Assembly: GCF_002245535.1 (NCBI RefSeq)
Contig: NZ_NKCN01000028.1
Location: forward strand, 1-62,365
Direction: 5' to 3'
Length of the DNA: 62,365 bases
Origin: Mycobacterium lehmannii
GTDB lineage: Bacteria > Actinomycetota > Actinomycetes > Mycobacteriales > Mycobacteriaceae
Shown: positions 25,918 to 34,391 of the stretch, one piece after another
How positions within the stretch are numbered: position 1 is the first letter of the stretch
Layout of the letters: each line of letters starts with the position of its first letter
Position numbers and translations under genes: made by a program
Notes under the pieces: model-generated
Database searches by the model: none
The model's input: the letters and a program-made list of their open reading frames with translations, nothing else
What the model was told of the DNA's origin: nothing

Positions 25918-26828
25918 GCGACAACATATTTACCGACACCAGGGACCGATATCCCACGCGGCTGTCGGAACCGAGCGATCCGATTCCGCGGGCCGAGCCC
26001 ACGGTGTGGGGCCAGGAGTCGGACGGTCCGCTGTTCGAGACCGACCTGCAGTCGATCGACGCCAACGGATACCTGGTGCAGCGGTCGGCGGTGGATGACA
26101 ACTGGCTGACGACGCTGCGCGGCGAGTTGAACAACATCGGCGCCAAAGCCGACCCGGAGGACCCGCGGATCATTCGTGAGCCCGGCGGCAGTATCCGGTC
26201 GGTGTTTCAACCCCATCTGTTCAGCGATGTCATCGCCGAGGTGGTCACCCTCGACACGGTCTTGCCCGTGGCCCGTCAATTGTTGGGCAGTGACGTCTAC
26301 CTACACCAGGCGCGGATCAACCTGATGCCGGGATTCACCGGGACCGGGTTCTACTGGCATTCCGATTTCGAGACATGGCACGCCGAGGACGGCATGCCCG
26401 CCATGCGGGCTGTGTCGTGTTCGATCTCGCTGACCGACAACTTTCCCTACAACGGCTCGCTGATGGTGATGCCGGGTTCGCACAAGACGTTCTACCCGTG
26501 CGTCGGCGCGACTCCGCGCAACAACCACGCCTCCTCGTTGGTGAAACAGGAGATCGGCGTTCCGAGCCAGGCCACGCTCAGCGAGGCCGCCGCCCGCTAC
26601 GGCATCGACCAGATCACCGGGCCTGCCGGTACCGCGCTGTGGTTCGACTCGAACGTGATGCACGGTTCGGGTTCGAACATCACGCCGTTGCCGCGCTCGA
26701 ACGTCTTTCTGGTCTTCAACTCCGTCGACAACCAGCTCGTGGCGCCCTACCGAGCCGAGACTCCGAGGCCCGAATACCTGGCGGCAAGGGACAGCCAGCC
26801 TTTCAGCACTCCTTCGCTGGTGCAGTGA
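25914..26828 (+). CDS. ectD: Ectoine 5-hydroxylase
   Basis: 304 aa Fe(II)/2-oxoglutarate dioxygenase. The EctD signature FYWHSDFETWHAEDGMP gives the HxD iron ligands and the distal His is in SNVMHGSGSN. It hydroxylates ectoine to 5-hydroxyectoine. No ATG or GTG precedes the conserved region; TTG 25914 overlaps the ectC stop as TTGA and gives LSDNIFTDTRDRYPTRLSEP, so termination-reinitiation coupling is likely. With ectABC it makes a full hydroxyectoine operon for osmotic and heat stress. Confidence 0.92.
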   Translation: MSDNIFTDTRDRYPTRLSEPSDPIPRAEPTVWGQESDGPLFETDLQSIDANGYLVQRSAVDDNWLTTLRGELNNIGAKADPEDPRIIREPGGSIRSVFQPHLFSDVIAEVVTLDTVLPVARQLLGSDVYLHQARINLMPGFTGTGFYWHSDFETWHAEDGMPAMRAVSCSISLTDNFPYNGSLMVMPGSHKTFYPCVGATPRNNHASSLVKQEIGVPSQATLSEAAARYGIDQITGPAGTALWFDSNVMHGSGSNITPLPRSNVFLVFNSVDNQLVAPYRAETPRPEYLAARDSQPFSTPSLVQ

Positions 26829-27366
26829 ACGTCGCCGTGGCCGCCCGGTAAGGGGCGGTCCACGCGACGAATGCGGGCAACGAACTCGACGTCCACCGCG
26901 TTTGCTTTCTTTCCGCCTTGCCGCTTCGGCCCTCCCAGGCGGTCGCGCAATGGCCCAGGCTCAACGCTTGCAGCCCTGCCGATCTTCGCAAACTGGACAG
27001 CGAGGCGACCCTGCCTGAAGCGGCCTCCCGTTCGAAGGACTGCCCGCCCTGCTCGCCGTGGCCCCTGAGAGGTGCCAGCTACCAGTCGGCGCTTGCAGCT
27101 TCTATTTGCCACAGCCCTCGCCGCTCCCTTGCGGACGTGCAGATGTTCAAGACATCAGCGAAGTAGGTTCGCAGCCCTCACGATCGCTCACAGACGATTC
27201 GAGAGCGTCTTAGCTGTTCAACAGCGCCTTTTTGATCATCGGACGATAAGGCACGGACGATCACAGCAATTCCCTCCATCGAGGATTTCATGGCAACTTG
27301 CCATCAGTATCGACGCAGGCGTAGGTTGCTACTCGTAGCAAGCGCGCAAACAAGGGGAGGGGCTTG
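26829..27366. other. Unassigned 538-bp region after ectD
   Basis: No convincing gene. Arg/Pro-rich frames on both strands (for example 26747-27112 minus) look like shadows of GC-rich DNA. The last 150 bp are AT-richer and should contain the promoter of the gene at 27367, which has AGGGGAGGGG before its start. I found no RNA gene here; RNase P and tRNA motifs are absent. Confidence 0.4.
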
Positions 27367-28839
27367 ATGAAGGCCAGCGCCAAGAAATATGTGACGACCG
27401 GGGTGGCACTTGTGGGGGCAGGCGTCATCGCCGCTGGGCCGATCGCACCGGCACCAGCGAACACCGTCGCAGAAAGCCGATCGCACAACGTGGCTTTGAT
27501 GGCCGCGAACACCAGCGAGATCCAACGTCAATTCGAAGCGCAACAGGCTTTGCTGGAGATATTCGCACCCGGTGCCGCGCTGGAGGACTTCATCGAGGGC
27601 ACCCTCGCGGCGTTCAACCGGTCGGGTGCAGAAGGGGTCAGGGACTACAGGCCGGTCACCGGGTTCGACAGCGTGGGACGGATCGGACAGGGATTCGCCG
27701 CGTCCGCGCTGCGGATCGGGTCCACCGCGCTCGCCCCGCTCACCTTGATCGAGCTCGCGCAAGCGATCAGCGACGGCGGCGACGGCGGGGGCTTCGAAGC
27801 ATTCGTGAAGAACATCGTCGACGCGCCGCTGTGGACGATCGACCCCGCGCTGTTCGCGTTGCGTGACGCGTTGCCGGCGCCGCTGGGAGGACCCGGCGGG
27901 CTCGTTATGACCGTCCGCGATCAGCTCTACAGGCTTACCCTCGAGATCAACGAGGGGCTGCAGGATCCGGGCGCGCTGGTGCAGCGCTTCGTCGAGGGGA
28001 CCATCGAGGCGTTCGAGCGGCCCGGGCCCGTCGCATATGACGAGGTGGCCGGACCGATCGATGCGTTCTCTCGCGTCACCCAGGGTGCGATCGCGTCGAC
28101 CCTGCGGCTGGCCGCCGCAGCCGTGCTCGGCCCGGTGGGCGTCGTGCAGGCGGTCGCCGCCGTCGCCCAGGGTGACACCGAAGCTGCACTCACTGCGGTG
28201 GAGAACATCGTCGACGGTCCGCTGTGGGTGGCCGACCCGGCGCTCTACGGACTTCGCGACGCCCTGCCGGCCCCGATCGGCGGCCCAGGCAATTTGGTCG
28301 AAAACTTCCGCAACGGATTGTGGAGCGCGACCGAGCGGATCAACGGCTCGATCCGCGACATCGTCGTACGCGACGAAGCCCCGGCAGAGCAGGAGGAGGC
28401 CCCCCTGCAGTCAGGCGACCAGTCGGTAGCCGGCGTTGCAGCAGAGGCGCCGAAGGTGTCGCCGCAGGATGAGCCGGTTGAGAACAAGACCGAACTCCGT
28501 GCGGAACAAGGCTCCGAACGGCTCTCCGAACAGCCGAAGCCCGCGAAGCAAGAGCGCAAGCCTCTCCGCGATCTCCTGCCCAAGAAGTTGCAGCCCAAGA
28601 AGCCCTCGGATCGCAACCTGCTGAGGCCGTCGGCGAACTTCTCTCCGGGCGCCCCTACCGGCACGCAGGCCCCGACGGGTGAAGGCGCGAAAGAGGTCGT
28701 GGACGTCGACGTTCCGAAGAAGAAGGAAACGACGGTTGCCACGCCGACCCGCTCCACGCAGGACAGCGAACCCGGCACCAAACCCGGTGACAACGGTGCC
28801 GGCGAACGTGGGGGCGACAACTCCGGCAACAACACGTAG
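27367..28839 (+). CDS. Secreted/envelope protein with two ~110-aa repeats (GjpA-like?)
   Basis: 490 aa. N-terminal export signal (YVTTGVALVGAGVIAAGPIA). Two homologous modules follow at about residues 67-190 and 195-320, each with FIEGT/FVEGT, a V-[TG]-[RQ]-G-x-[AI]-[AS]-S-[AT]-LR core, PLWTIDPALFALRDALPAPL or PLWVADPALYGLRDALPAPI, and GGPG. The last 160 residues are Pro/Glu/Lys rich and disordered. Mycobacterial proteins of this type are sometimes annotated as outer-membrane porin GjpA-like, but I cannot confirm pore function. ATG 27367 follows a strong AGGGGAGGGG; TTG 27364 is adjacent. Confidence 0.65.
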   Translation: MKASAKKYVTTGVALVGAGVIAAGPIAPAPANTVAESRSHNVALMAANTSEIQRQFEAQQALLEIFAPGAALEDFIEGTLAAFNRSGAEGVRDYRPVTGFDSVGRIGQGFAASALRIGSTALAPLTLIELAQAISDGGDGGGFEAFVKNIVDAPLWTIDPALFALRDALPAPLGGPGGLVMTVRDQLYRLTLEINEGLQDPGALVQRFVEGTIEAFERPGPVAYDEVAGPIDAFSRVTQGAIASTLRLAAAAVLGPVGVVQAVAAVAQGDTEAALTAVENIVDGPLWVADPALYGLRDALPAPIGGPGNLVENFRNGLWSATERINGSIRDIVVRDEAPAEQEEAPLQSGDQSVAGVAAEAPKVSPQDEPVENKTELRAEQGSERLSEQPKPAKQERKPLRDLLPKKLQPKKPSDRNLLRPSANFSPGAPTGTQAPTGEGAKEVVDVDVPKKKETTVATPTRSTQDSEPGTKPGDNGAGERGGDNSGNNT

Positions 28840-28852
28840 TACTTCACTCACT

Positions 28853-28887
28853 CGACAGCCCCGGGGCACTGCGCGCCGGGGCTGTCG
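28853..28887 (+). terminator. Hairpin terminator
   Basis: A perfect 12-bp stem (28853-28864 with 28876-28887), 11-base loop, followed by ACCGTTTT. It closes the envelope-protein gene. Confidence 0.75.
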
Positions 28888-28942
28888 ACCGTTTTCACTG
28901 AACCAACGGAAACGTCGGTCCCGCTCAATTACTTTGGCTGAT

Positions 28943-29620
28943 GTGGAACCACCCCACAGCTACGTACGGGACACATCAGCGTCGGTGGTGCACCACGGGG
29001 ACTACCTCAACCGCGATGCCCATAAGGCGCTCTGCGGTCTCGTGCTCACCAAGGTCACGACGCTCGACGACGTCGCGGGCGAAGGAGCGGTCTGCGCGGA
29101 CTGCGAGGCGAAGTTGGCGCAGTACCACGCCGCATGGTGGCGCGAACGAGCCCTGACCGTCGAGGCTGAGCTCGAAGAGATCCGCATCAAGTACCGCCAA
29201 CTGACCGGGCAGGCTGAGGAGGCGCACGAACCCAGCGCGGAAAGCGCGCAGACCACTGACAGCCCCGCGGCCGACGAGGAGCCGACGTCCCTGCTCGGCC
29301 GCGCACGAGTGGAGCTCCTGGCGCTCTGCAGTCAGTGCGACGGGGTCGTGCCCTACTGGCGGTTGAAAACCACCATGCAGGCGTTCAGCGACGAGCTCAG
29401 CACCGACGAGCGAGTCCAACTCGCCCAGGAGATCGGCGCCGACGGATCGCTGATCCGTTGGTGCACAACAGAAATCGGCAACCTCGGATGGCAGGTCACC
29501 AACAGCCCGGTCCAGGAGGAATCCGAGGCCATGTGGGACGCCTGGACCCACGATGCGTATCAGACACCCAAGAAGAACAAGTGGCGCCTGGGTCGGTCCC
29601 GGTCCCGGGACGCCAGTTGA
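28943..29620 (+). CDS. Conserved actinobacterial protein of unknown function with CxxC
   Basis: 225 aa from GTG 28943 (TTG 28934 also possible). The N-terminal part has HALHxxC-like metal-ligand candidates, H-G-D-Y... C-G-L, and VCADCEAKLAQYHAAWW, so a zinc site is plausible. Residues 55-100 form a likely coiled coil (VEAELEEIRIKYRQLTGQ). The C-terminal domain ends WDAWTHDAYQTPKKNKWR. Function is not known to me. The stop overlaps the TTG start of the next gene. Confidence 0.6.
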   Translation: MEPPHSYVRDTSASVVHHGDYLNRDAHKALCGLVLTKVTTLDDVAGEGAVCADCEAKLAQYHAAWWRERALTVEAELEEIRIKYRQLTGQAEEAHEPSAESAQTTDSPAADEEPTSLLGRARVELLALCSQCDGVVPYWRLKTTMQAFSDELSTDERVQLAQEIGADGSLIRWCTTEIGNLGWQVTNSPVQEESEAMWDAWTHDAYQTPKKNKWRLGRSRSRDAS

Positions 29621-30324
29621 CGTCGGGTCCACAGGGCCACCCGCGACCGCTCTTCCTGCTGGCAGACAGTCAACTGCTGTTTTGGAAGCGACAGGAGCGG
29701 TCGCTGCTCGAGCCGGCGGTCGACGAGTCGGCTCGAGACGCACCCCCGAGTGCCGCCTACATCGGCGCATCGAACGGTGATCGTCCCGAGTTCTACGACA
29801 TCTTCGAAGCGGCCATGGACGACGTCGGAATAGCCGACCTCCGCATGGTCGGCTCGTCGTTCGGCGCCGACGATCGCGCCTTTCTCGAGCGGGCCAGCGT
29901 GATCGTCCTCGCCGGCGGTGATGTGCGGATCGGCTGGAATGTCTTTCAGAGCACCGGCATGGCGGACGTGATCCGGGCTCGCTACGCGCATGGGGCTATC
30001 CTGGTCGGCATCTCCGCCGGTGCGATCCAGCTCGGCCGCTACGGAATCGTCGAGACATCCGAGTCGGCCGTGACAGAACTGCTCGACGTGTTCAAGTTCG
30101 TTCCGGCAATCGTCGACACGCACGACGAGCGCTCGGGCTGGGCGCGGCTGTCGGGAACCGTCCATTCGCTGCAGGGAGCCGCAACCGGGATCGGCATCCC
30201 CGCCGGTGGTGGGATCATCGTGCACCACGACGCCACCGTCGAGCCTCTGCGGCACCCTGCGCACGAATTCCGTTATGAGAAAACAGGTGTCGTGCACTCG
30301 CTGTTGTGCCCGGCCGAGGAGTGA
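29617..30324 (+). CDS. Peptidase S51-like (cyanophycinase/dipeptidase E) protein
   Basis: 235 aa. Fold features of family S51: an early AAYIGASNGDRPEFYDIFEA, the VIVLAGGDVRIGWNVFQ glycine turn, nucleophile Ser in VGISAGAIQLGRYG, and a His in VDTHDERSGW. Family S51 enzymes cleave small Asp- or cyanophycin-type peptides. The start is TTG 29617 in a TTGA overlap with the upstream stop, since no ATG or GTG lies before the conserved part. Converges with the DUF4344 gene, with a 3-bp gap. Confidence 0.75.
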   Translation: MTSGPQGHPRPLFLLADSQLLFWKRQERSLLEPAVDESARDAPPSAAYIGASNGDRPEFYDIFEAAMDDVGIADLRMVGSSFGADDRAFLERASVIVLAGGDVRIGWNVFQSTGMADVIRARYAHGAILVGISAGAIQLGRYGIVETSESAVTELLDVFKFVPAIVDTHDERSGWARLSGTVHSLQGAATGIGIPAGGGIIVHHDATVEPLRHPAHEFRYEKTGVVHSLLCPAEE

Positions 30325-30327
30325 CCG

Positions 30328-31245
30328 CTACTTGAAGTAGGGATCGAGCAATGTCGACCAGGCTTGGTCGAGCTGCTCCCACTCTGCTGGACATCCCGAC
30401 GCCCGCTCCTCGGGCAGCTGACCGCTTGAGACGAGGTCGGCGTTGGCCTTGGGATCCGACCCGTAGATCCAGCACTCCAGGTTGTACATACGGGTCTCGT
30501 CCAACGAGTGCTCGTCGGCGAAGTCGTCTGCGGTCAGCTCCGTGGCCTGCGCACCGGAGGCGCCGAACGCCCGCGCGAAATCCTTGACCGCCTGTACCGA
30601 TTCGGGGTCGGCACGACCGTCTTCACCGGGCGCCAACAGCACGAAGGCAGCGAGCTGATCGGCCACGTCCTCCTCGCGCCCTGTCACGGGAAGGTCGTAG
30701 ATGCTGATCGCCATGTGCCCGACCTCGTGGTAGAACGTCGCGTACTCGGAATTGAGCGCCGACGCCTTCGGATCGGGGTCACCGGCTTCGGTGAAGACTC
30801 GCTGCGCCCAGTCCACATCCTCATAGCAGAGGGTGATGGTGTTGTCGTCGGCGCTCCAATAGGCGTTGGGCTCGTCGCACTGCGAACCGCGCAACGAAAT
30901 GTTGTGGGGCAACTTGAGCGTCTCGTTGATGTCATTGGCCAGGGCTTCGAGCAGTTGATCATTCTGCATGATGTTGCGCCCATTGGTCGCTTCGGGGGTG
31001 GTGGCCATGTCATAGAAGACGACCATCTCGCCGTCGGCGGGCGCGTTCGGGTCCGGTGGAGGGTCTGGGTTCTGCACAGCCGGGGCCCCCTGGGAGGTGG
31101 GCGATTTCGACGCGTCGTGTGTGTCCGCCGCCTCTCCTCCCGAGCTTCCGCATCCCGCCGCCAGCACTCCCGCGGCAACGAGAGTCAAAACTCGTGACGG
31201 CGTCGCCCAGCGCACGGGCTCTCGTGTTGGTTCGTGTGTGGTCAA
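30328..31245 (-). CDS. DUF4344 metallopeptidase-like lipoprotein
   Basis: 305 aa. Lipoprotein signal with lipobox VLAAGC at about residues 27-32, then a Pro/Asp-rich linker to about 70. The zinc motif HEVGHMAISIYDLPVTGREE supplies HExxH and a downstream Glu (GREEDVADQ). Four further cysteines suggest disulfides. It is probably an extracytoplasmic protease of unknown target. The start is TTG 31245, with GGAAGGA 8 bases upstream; GTG 31215 would give a shorter signal peptide and cannot be excluded. Confidence 0.8.
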   Translation of the reverse strand: MTTHEPTREPVRWATPSRVLTLVAAGVLAAGCGSSGGEAADTHDASKSPTSQGAPAVQNPDPPPDPNAPADGEMVVFYDMATTPEATNGRNIMQNDQLLEALANDINETLKLPHNISLRGSQCDEPNAYWSADDNTITLCYEDVDWAQRVFTEAGDPDPKASALNSEYATFYHEVGHMAISIYDLPVTGREEDVADQLAAFVLLAPGEDGRADPESVQAVKDFARAFGASGAQATELTADDFADEHSLDETRMYNLECWIYGSDPKANADLVSSGQLPEERASGCPAEWEQLDQAWSTLLDPYFK

Positions 31246-31416
31246 GCGCGGTGTCCTTCCCGGGGGCCGCTCGGCGTGCGACGGTTGCGCCGATCGTATG
31301 ACCGCAGTGCCGAGAATGGGGCCAGTCGACCGCAGCGGTGCCGGCTCACCGGTGAACTTTGCCGTTGCGGCAGTCGACTGGGCGACCGGAATTGCAGCCT
31401 TATGGCTAAAGAAGTG

Positions 31417-32070
31417 TCACGCGTGGCGCGACAGTGCTTCGGCGATCGGGACGTCGCCGTTGTTGAACTCGACCGTGCGCCCGACGGTGGTGTCATCTGC
31501 CAGGCAGGCAGCGGCCACCAGCGCGACGTCCTCACGGGAGACTTCGCCGCCGACCGCGTCGGGACCCACGGCGATCCGGCCGGTGGACGGCTCCAGCGTG
31601 AGGCGTCCCGGGCCCAGTATCGTCCAGCGCAGGCCGCTGGCACGCAGATGCGCATCGGCAGCAGCCTTCGCCTCGGCATAGTGAAAGAACGAATTGTCTT
31701 TCGGTACATCGTGATCGGAGCTTGCGCCGAAGTACGACACCATGATGAACCTGTCCGCCGCCGCACGTTCGGCGGCATCGATGATGCGGATGGCGGCATC
31801 GCGATCCACCGCATAGGTGCGAGTCGGGTTGCCGCCGCCGGCGCCGGCGGAGAACACCACGGCGTCATGTCCCTCGACGATTTCGGTGAGGGCGTCGACG
31901 TCCAGCGCCTCGATATCGCCCACCAGTGGCTGGGCCCCGGTCACCATCACCTCTTCTGAGTGATCCGGGTTGCGAAACACCGAGGTCACGTCGTCTCCGC
32001 GCTCACTGAGGATCCGGGACAGGTGCAGGGCCACCTTGCCGTGGCCACCAAAGATCAAGATGCGAGCCAT
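31417..32070 (-). CDS. NAD(P)H-binding atypical SDR
   Basis: 217 aa. Starts MARILIFGGHGKVALHLSRI, the GGxGxxG nucleotide motif of the NAD(P)-binding_10/NmrA-like group; YAEAKAAADAHLRASGL carries the Tyr-x-x-x-Lys-like pair. It may be a flavin or quinone reductase or a sensor. ATG 32070 follows GGAGGT closely. It is divergent from the ArsR gene at 32139; the operator in between could control both. Confidence 0.8.
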   Translation of the reverse strand: MARILIFGGHGKVALHLSRILSERGDDVTSVFRNPDHSEEVMVTGAQPLVGDIEALDVDALTEIVEGHDAVVFSAGAGGGNPTRTYAVDRDAAIRIIDAAERAAADRFIMVSYFGASSDHDVPKDNSFFHYAEAKAAADAHLRASGLRWTILGPGRLTLEPSTGRIAVGPDAVGGEVSREDVALVAAACLADDTTVGRTVEFNNGDVPIAEALSRHA

Positions 32071-32095
32071 ACCTCCACGGTAGCCGCTCACGACA

Positions 32096-32131
32096 TATTC
32101 CTTGACAGGAATACGTCATCGGTCCTAGCGT
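32096..32131 (+). promoter_or_regulatory. Leaderless promoter with ArsR-type operator
   Basis: TTGACA at 32102-32107 is a perfect -35, TAGCGT at 32126-32131 a good -10 (18-bp spacer), and the GTG start at 32139 is 7 bases further, so the mRNA is probably leaderless. A 6-6-6 inverted repeat (TATTCC 32096-32101, GGAATA 32108-32113) encloses the -35 exactly, as expected for self-repression. Confidence 0.65.
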
Positions 32132-32138
32132 CGAACCC

Positions 32139-32477
32139 GTGCAGTCGACGGTCTTCGGAGCGCTTGCCGAGCCAAGCCGCCTGAAGATCGTCGAATTGTT
32201 GCGTGCTGGGCCGCTTTCGGTCGGCGAGATCGCCGAGGCACTCGAAATTCGCCAGCCGCAGGTCAGTAAGCACCTTCGGGTGTTGGGTGATTCGGGGATC
32301 GTCGCCGGCCAGCCCATGGCTCGGCGACGGATCTACCGCCTGGAGGCCGCACCGTTCGAGGAGATCGGTCGCTGGGCCGAATCGTTCGCGCAACTCTGGG
32401 AGACCCGCCTCGACTCGTTGGGCAGATATCTCGAGTCCATCACTGAAGGCACTGAGGACCGGGCCGACGACGACTGA
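32139..32477 (+). CDS. ArsR-family transcriptional regulator
   Basis: 112 aa winged helix: FGALAEPSRLKIVELLRAGP, then SVGEIAEALEIRQPQVSKHL (recognition helix) and RRRIYRLEA wing. No obvious metal-binding Cys/His cluster, so it belongs to the ArsR type that travels with SRPBCC proteins and senses something other than metals. GTG 32139 is the predicted first base of the transcript. The SRPBCC gene follows 44 bp downstream. Confidence 0.85.
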   Translation: MQSTVFGALAEPSRLKIVELLRAGPLSVGEIAEALEIRQPQVSKHLRVLGDSGIVAGQPMARRRIYRLEAAPFEEIGRWAESFAQLWETRLDSLGRYLESITEGTEDRADDD

Positions 32478-32521
32478 CCGCTACACCGCCTGACCGCCGA
32501 TCGACACAAGGAGGATTCGCC

Positions 32522-33016
32522 ATGCTGATGCAGATGTTCAAGAAGACCAAGAAGCTGAACCTCGAACGCTCGTACCGCGCTCCGATCGAAACCGTTTGGC
32601 AGGCTTGGACGGACCCCGACATGGTGCGGGAGTGGTGGGGTCCGGAGAAGACGTTCGTGCCGGAATGTGAGATCGAACTTGTGGTCGGCGGAAAGATCTA
32701 CATCGTCATGGAGGCGGGCGAGGCGATGGGCAAGTATCAGGGCACCCTCTGGCCGATGAGAGGCACGTTCACCCGTATCGAGGAACGCGCGCGCCTGACG
32801 TATGACGCGCGATCGTGGACCGAGGGCGAGGAAGAGGGATCCACGATCGAGCACGTCAACGATGTCATCCTCAGCGAGAAAGACGGGATGACGGTCGTCG
32901 CGCTGAACGTCACGATCACCAACATCGGCGCGAAGGCCAAGATGGCCGCATTCGGCATGAAGTGGGGTTACAAGGCTCAGCTGGACAAGCTCGACAAGTA
33001 CCTGTCACGAGGATGA
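32522..33016 (+). CDS. SRPBCC (AHSA1-type) ligand-binding protein
   Basis: 164 aa START/SRPBCC fold of the activator-of-Hsp90 type: LERSYRAPIETVWQAWTDPD then VREWWGPEKTFVPECEIELV, and the C-terminal helix GMKWGYKAQLDKLDKYL. Genes like this next to an ArsR regulator are a common pair; the protein probably binds a hydrophobic small molecule. ATG 32522 has AAGGAGG 8-14 bases upstream. No signal peptide. Confidence 0.8.
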   Translation: MLMQMFKKTKKLNLERSYRAPIETVWQAWTDPDMVREWWGPEKTFVPECEIELVVGGKIYIVMEAGEAMGKYQGTLWPMRGTFTRIEERARLTYDARSWTEGEEEGSTIEHVNDVILSEKDGMTVVALNVTITNIGAKAKMAAFGMKWGYKAQLDKLDKYLSRG

Positions 33017-33038
33017 CAGCACCACCACGGCGTCCGTC

Positions 33039-34391
33039 TCACACCGCGAAGTGCGACTTGTAGATCTGGCCATGCACGCCAACGGTTCGGTCGACCACTT
33101 GGGAGACAACGAAATCGGATGCGGCCGAGAGGTAGGCGTAGGCTGTGGCGCGGTCCATCCCCTGGTCGTCCTGCAGAAAGTTCAGGGCGTTGACCACCGC
33201 CCGGCGCATCGCGATGTTCAGATCGCTGCTGCTGCCCCCGATTGCCCCGTCGGGATCGGACAGTCCTATTGGCACCCAGGCGGATTCGGTTTCGGCGAAC
33301 GGATAATGGTATGCGACCGATGGCGCATCTCCTGATCCCGGCTTACAGACCGTCAAGCGGTAGGTACCGCGCAGAGAGCCCTCCATCGCGGTGAGCGCCA
33401 CTTCTCCGTCCCCCATGGCCATGTGGGGATCGCCGGCGTAGAACAGGGCTCCCTCCGCGAAGACAGGAAGGTACAGCGTGGAGCCCTCGCCCAGCAGCCG
33501 GATGTCGATATTGCCGCCCCCGACGGTTGGGGGAATCGAATTCGCAGTCGGCGCAGTGATATCCCGGTCCTGGGAGAAGGCTACACCCATCAGTCCCATG
33601 AAGGGTGCCAGCGGGAACCGCACGCGCGCGTCACCGTAGGACATGACGCCGTGGCCGTCCTCCACGGCGGTGAAGGTGGAGACATTGCCGTATTCGACGG
33701 GGTTCGCGTTGGGCCTGCGATCGGTGGCCACGGGCGGCATCACTTCCTCGATACTGATGCCGTCCGGGGCGGATCCGTCGGCCTTGCGAGCGAGCGCACC
33801 CTTGCCGTGCCGACTCGAGACCACGCCATAGGGCACCCGTGGAATAGCCTGTAGCGTCTCGATTTTCAGGACATCCCCCGCCTGAGCACCTTCCACGAAC
33901 ACCGGGCCGGTCACCACATGCGGGCCGTCCTTGTCGAAGTTGCGCGGTGTGCGGTCGTATTCGGATGCGACGGCAATGGCGTCCTGCAGGACGTCGGATT
34001 CGCTGACGCCCTTACCGCCGAAGTACTCGACCGGATCGCGGCCCTGATCCTCGAGGATGCCCTCGTGCGAGACGGTGTCCACGGTGATCGTCTGCTCGGA
34101 ACGCATCCGAATCACCGGCGTGGCATGCACTGTCGGCACATAGCCCCACAGCACCTGGTCGGGTATCGAACGCAGATAGTGGTCGCCGGCGATGTCACCG
34201 TGGTCGGGTTGGAGGATCTCGAAGCGTCCGGTCGTGGCGCCGGTCGCTGCGGGAGTCTCACCCGGCGCACAGGCGGCGGCGGCGCTGATGCCCGCTCCGG
34301 CGCCCACCGCTGCCACCGCGCGAACGAAATCGCGACGCCCGATCCCTCTGGTGAGGGTTTCGGCGGCGGCTTCGGCGAACGACTGGTTCAT
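33039..34391 (-). CDS. Tat-exported acetamidase/formamidase family protein
   Basis: 450 aa. ATG 34391 (GGGAG 9 bases upstream) gives a twin-arginine signal GIGRRDFVRAVAAVGAGAG followed by a lipobox-like AAACAPG, so it is exported and perhaps lipidated. The remainder is FmdA/AmdA fold: THSHEGILEDQGRDP-type entry motif (here VSHEGILEDQGRDP), GPVFVEGAQAGDVLKIE, and the C-terminal RATAYAYLSAASDFVVSQVVD. Cytosolic relatives hydrolyse formamide or acetamide; export is unusual and the substrate may differ. Confidence 0.82.
   Translation of the reverse strand: MNQSFAEAAAETLTRGIGRRDFVRAVAAVGAGAGISAAAACAPGETPAATGATTGRFEILQPDHGDIAGDHYLRSIPDQVLWGYVPTVHATPVIRMRSEQTITVDTVSHEGILEDQGRDPVEYFGGKGVSESDVLQDAIAVASEYDRTPRNFDKDGPHVVTGPVFVEGAQAGDVLKIETLQAIPRVPYGVVSSRHGKGALARKADGSAPDGISIEEVMPPVATDRRPNANPVEYGNVSTFTAVEDGHGVMSYGDARVRFPLAPFMGLMGVAFSQDRDITAPTANSIPPTVGGGNIDIRLLGEGSTLYLPVFAEGALFYAGDPHMAMGDGEVALTAMEGSLRGTYRLTVCKPGSGDAPSVAYHYPFAETESAWVPIGLSDPDGAIGGSSSDLNIAMRRAVVNALNFLQDDQGMDRATAYAYLSAASDFVVSQVVDRTVGVHGQIYKSHFAV

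Noticed and set aside
26747..27112. 121-codon minus-strand frame overlapping the end of ectD
   Set aside because: It overlaps ectD by 82 bases, is Arg/Gly-rich, has no ribosome site and no recognisable domain.
26829..27366. Possible RNase P RNA or tmRNA in the gap after ectD
   Set aside because: None of the conserved RNase P or tmRNA sequence blocks are present on either strand.
31322..31381. 9-bp inverted repeat (CCAGTCGAC / GTCGACTGG) 42 bases apart
   Set aside because: The loop is long and no gene end or start is suitably placed; chance is a fair explanation.
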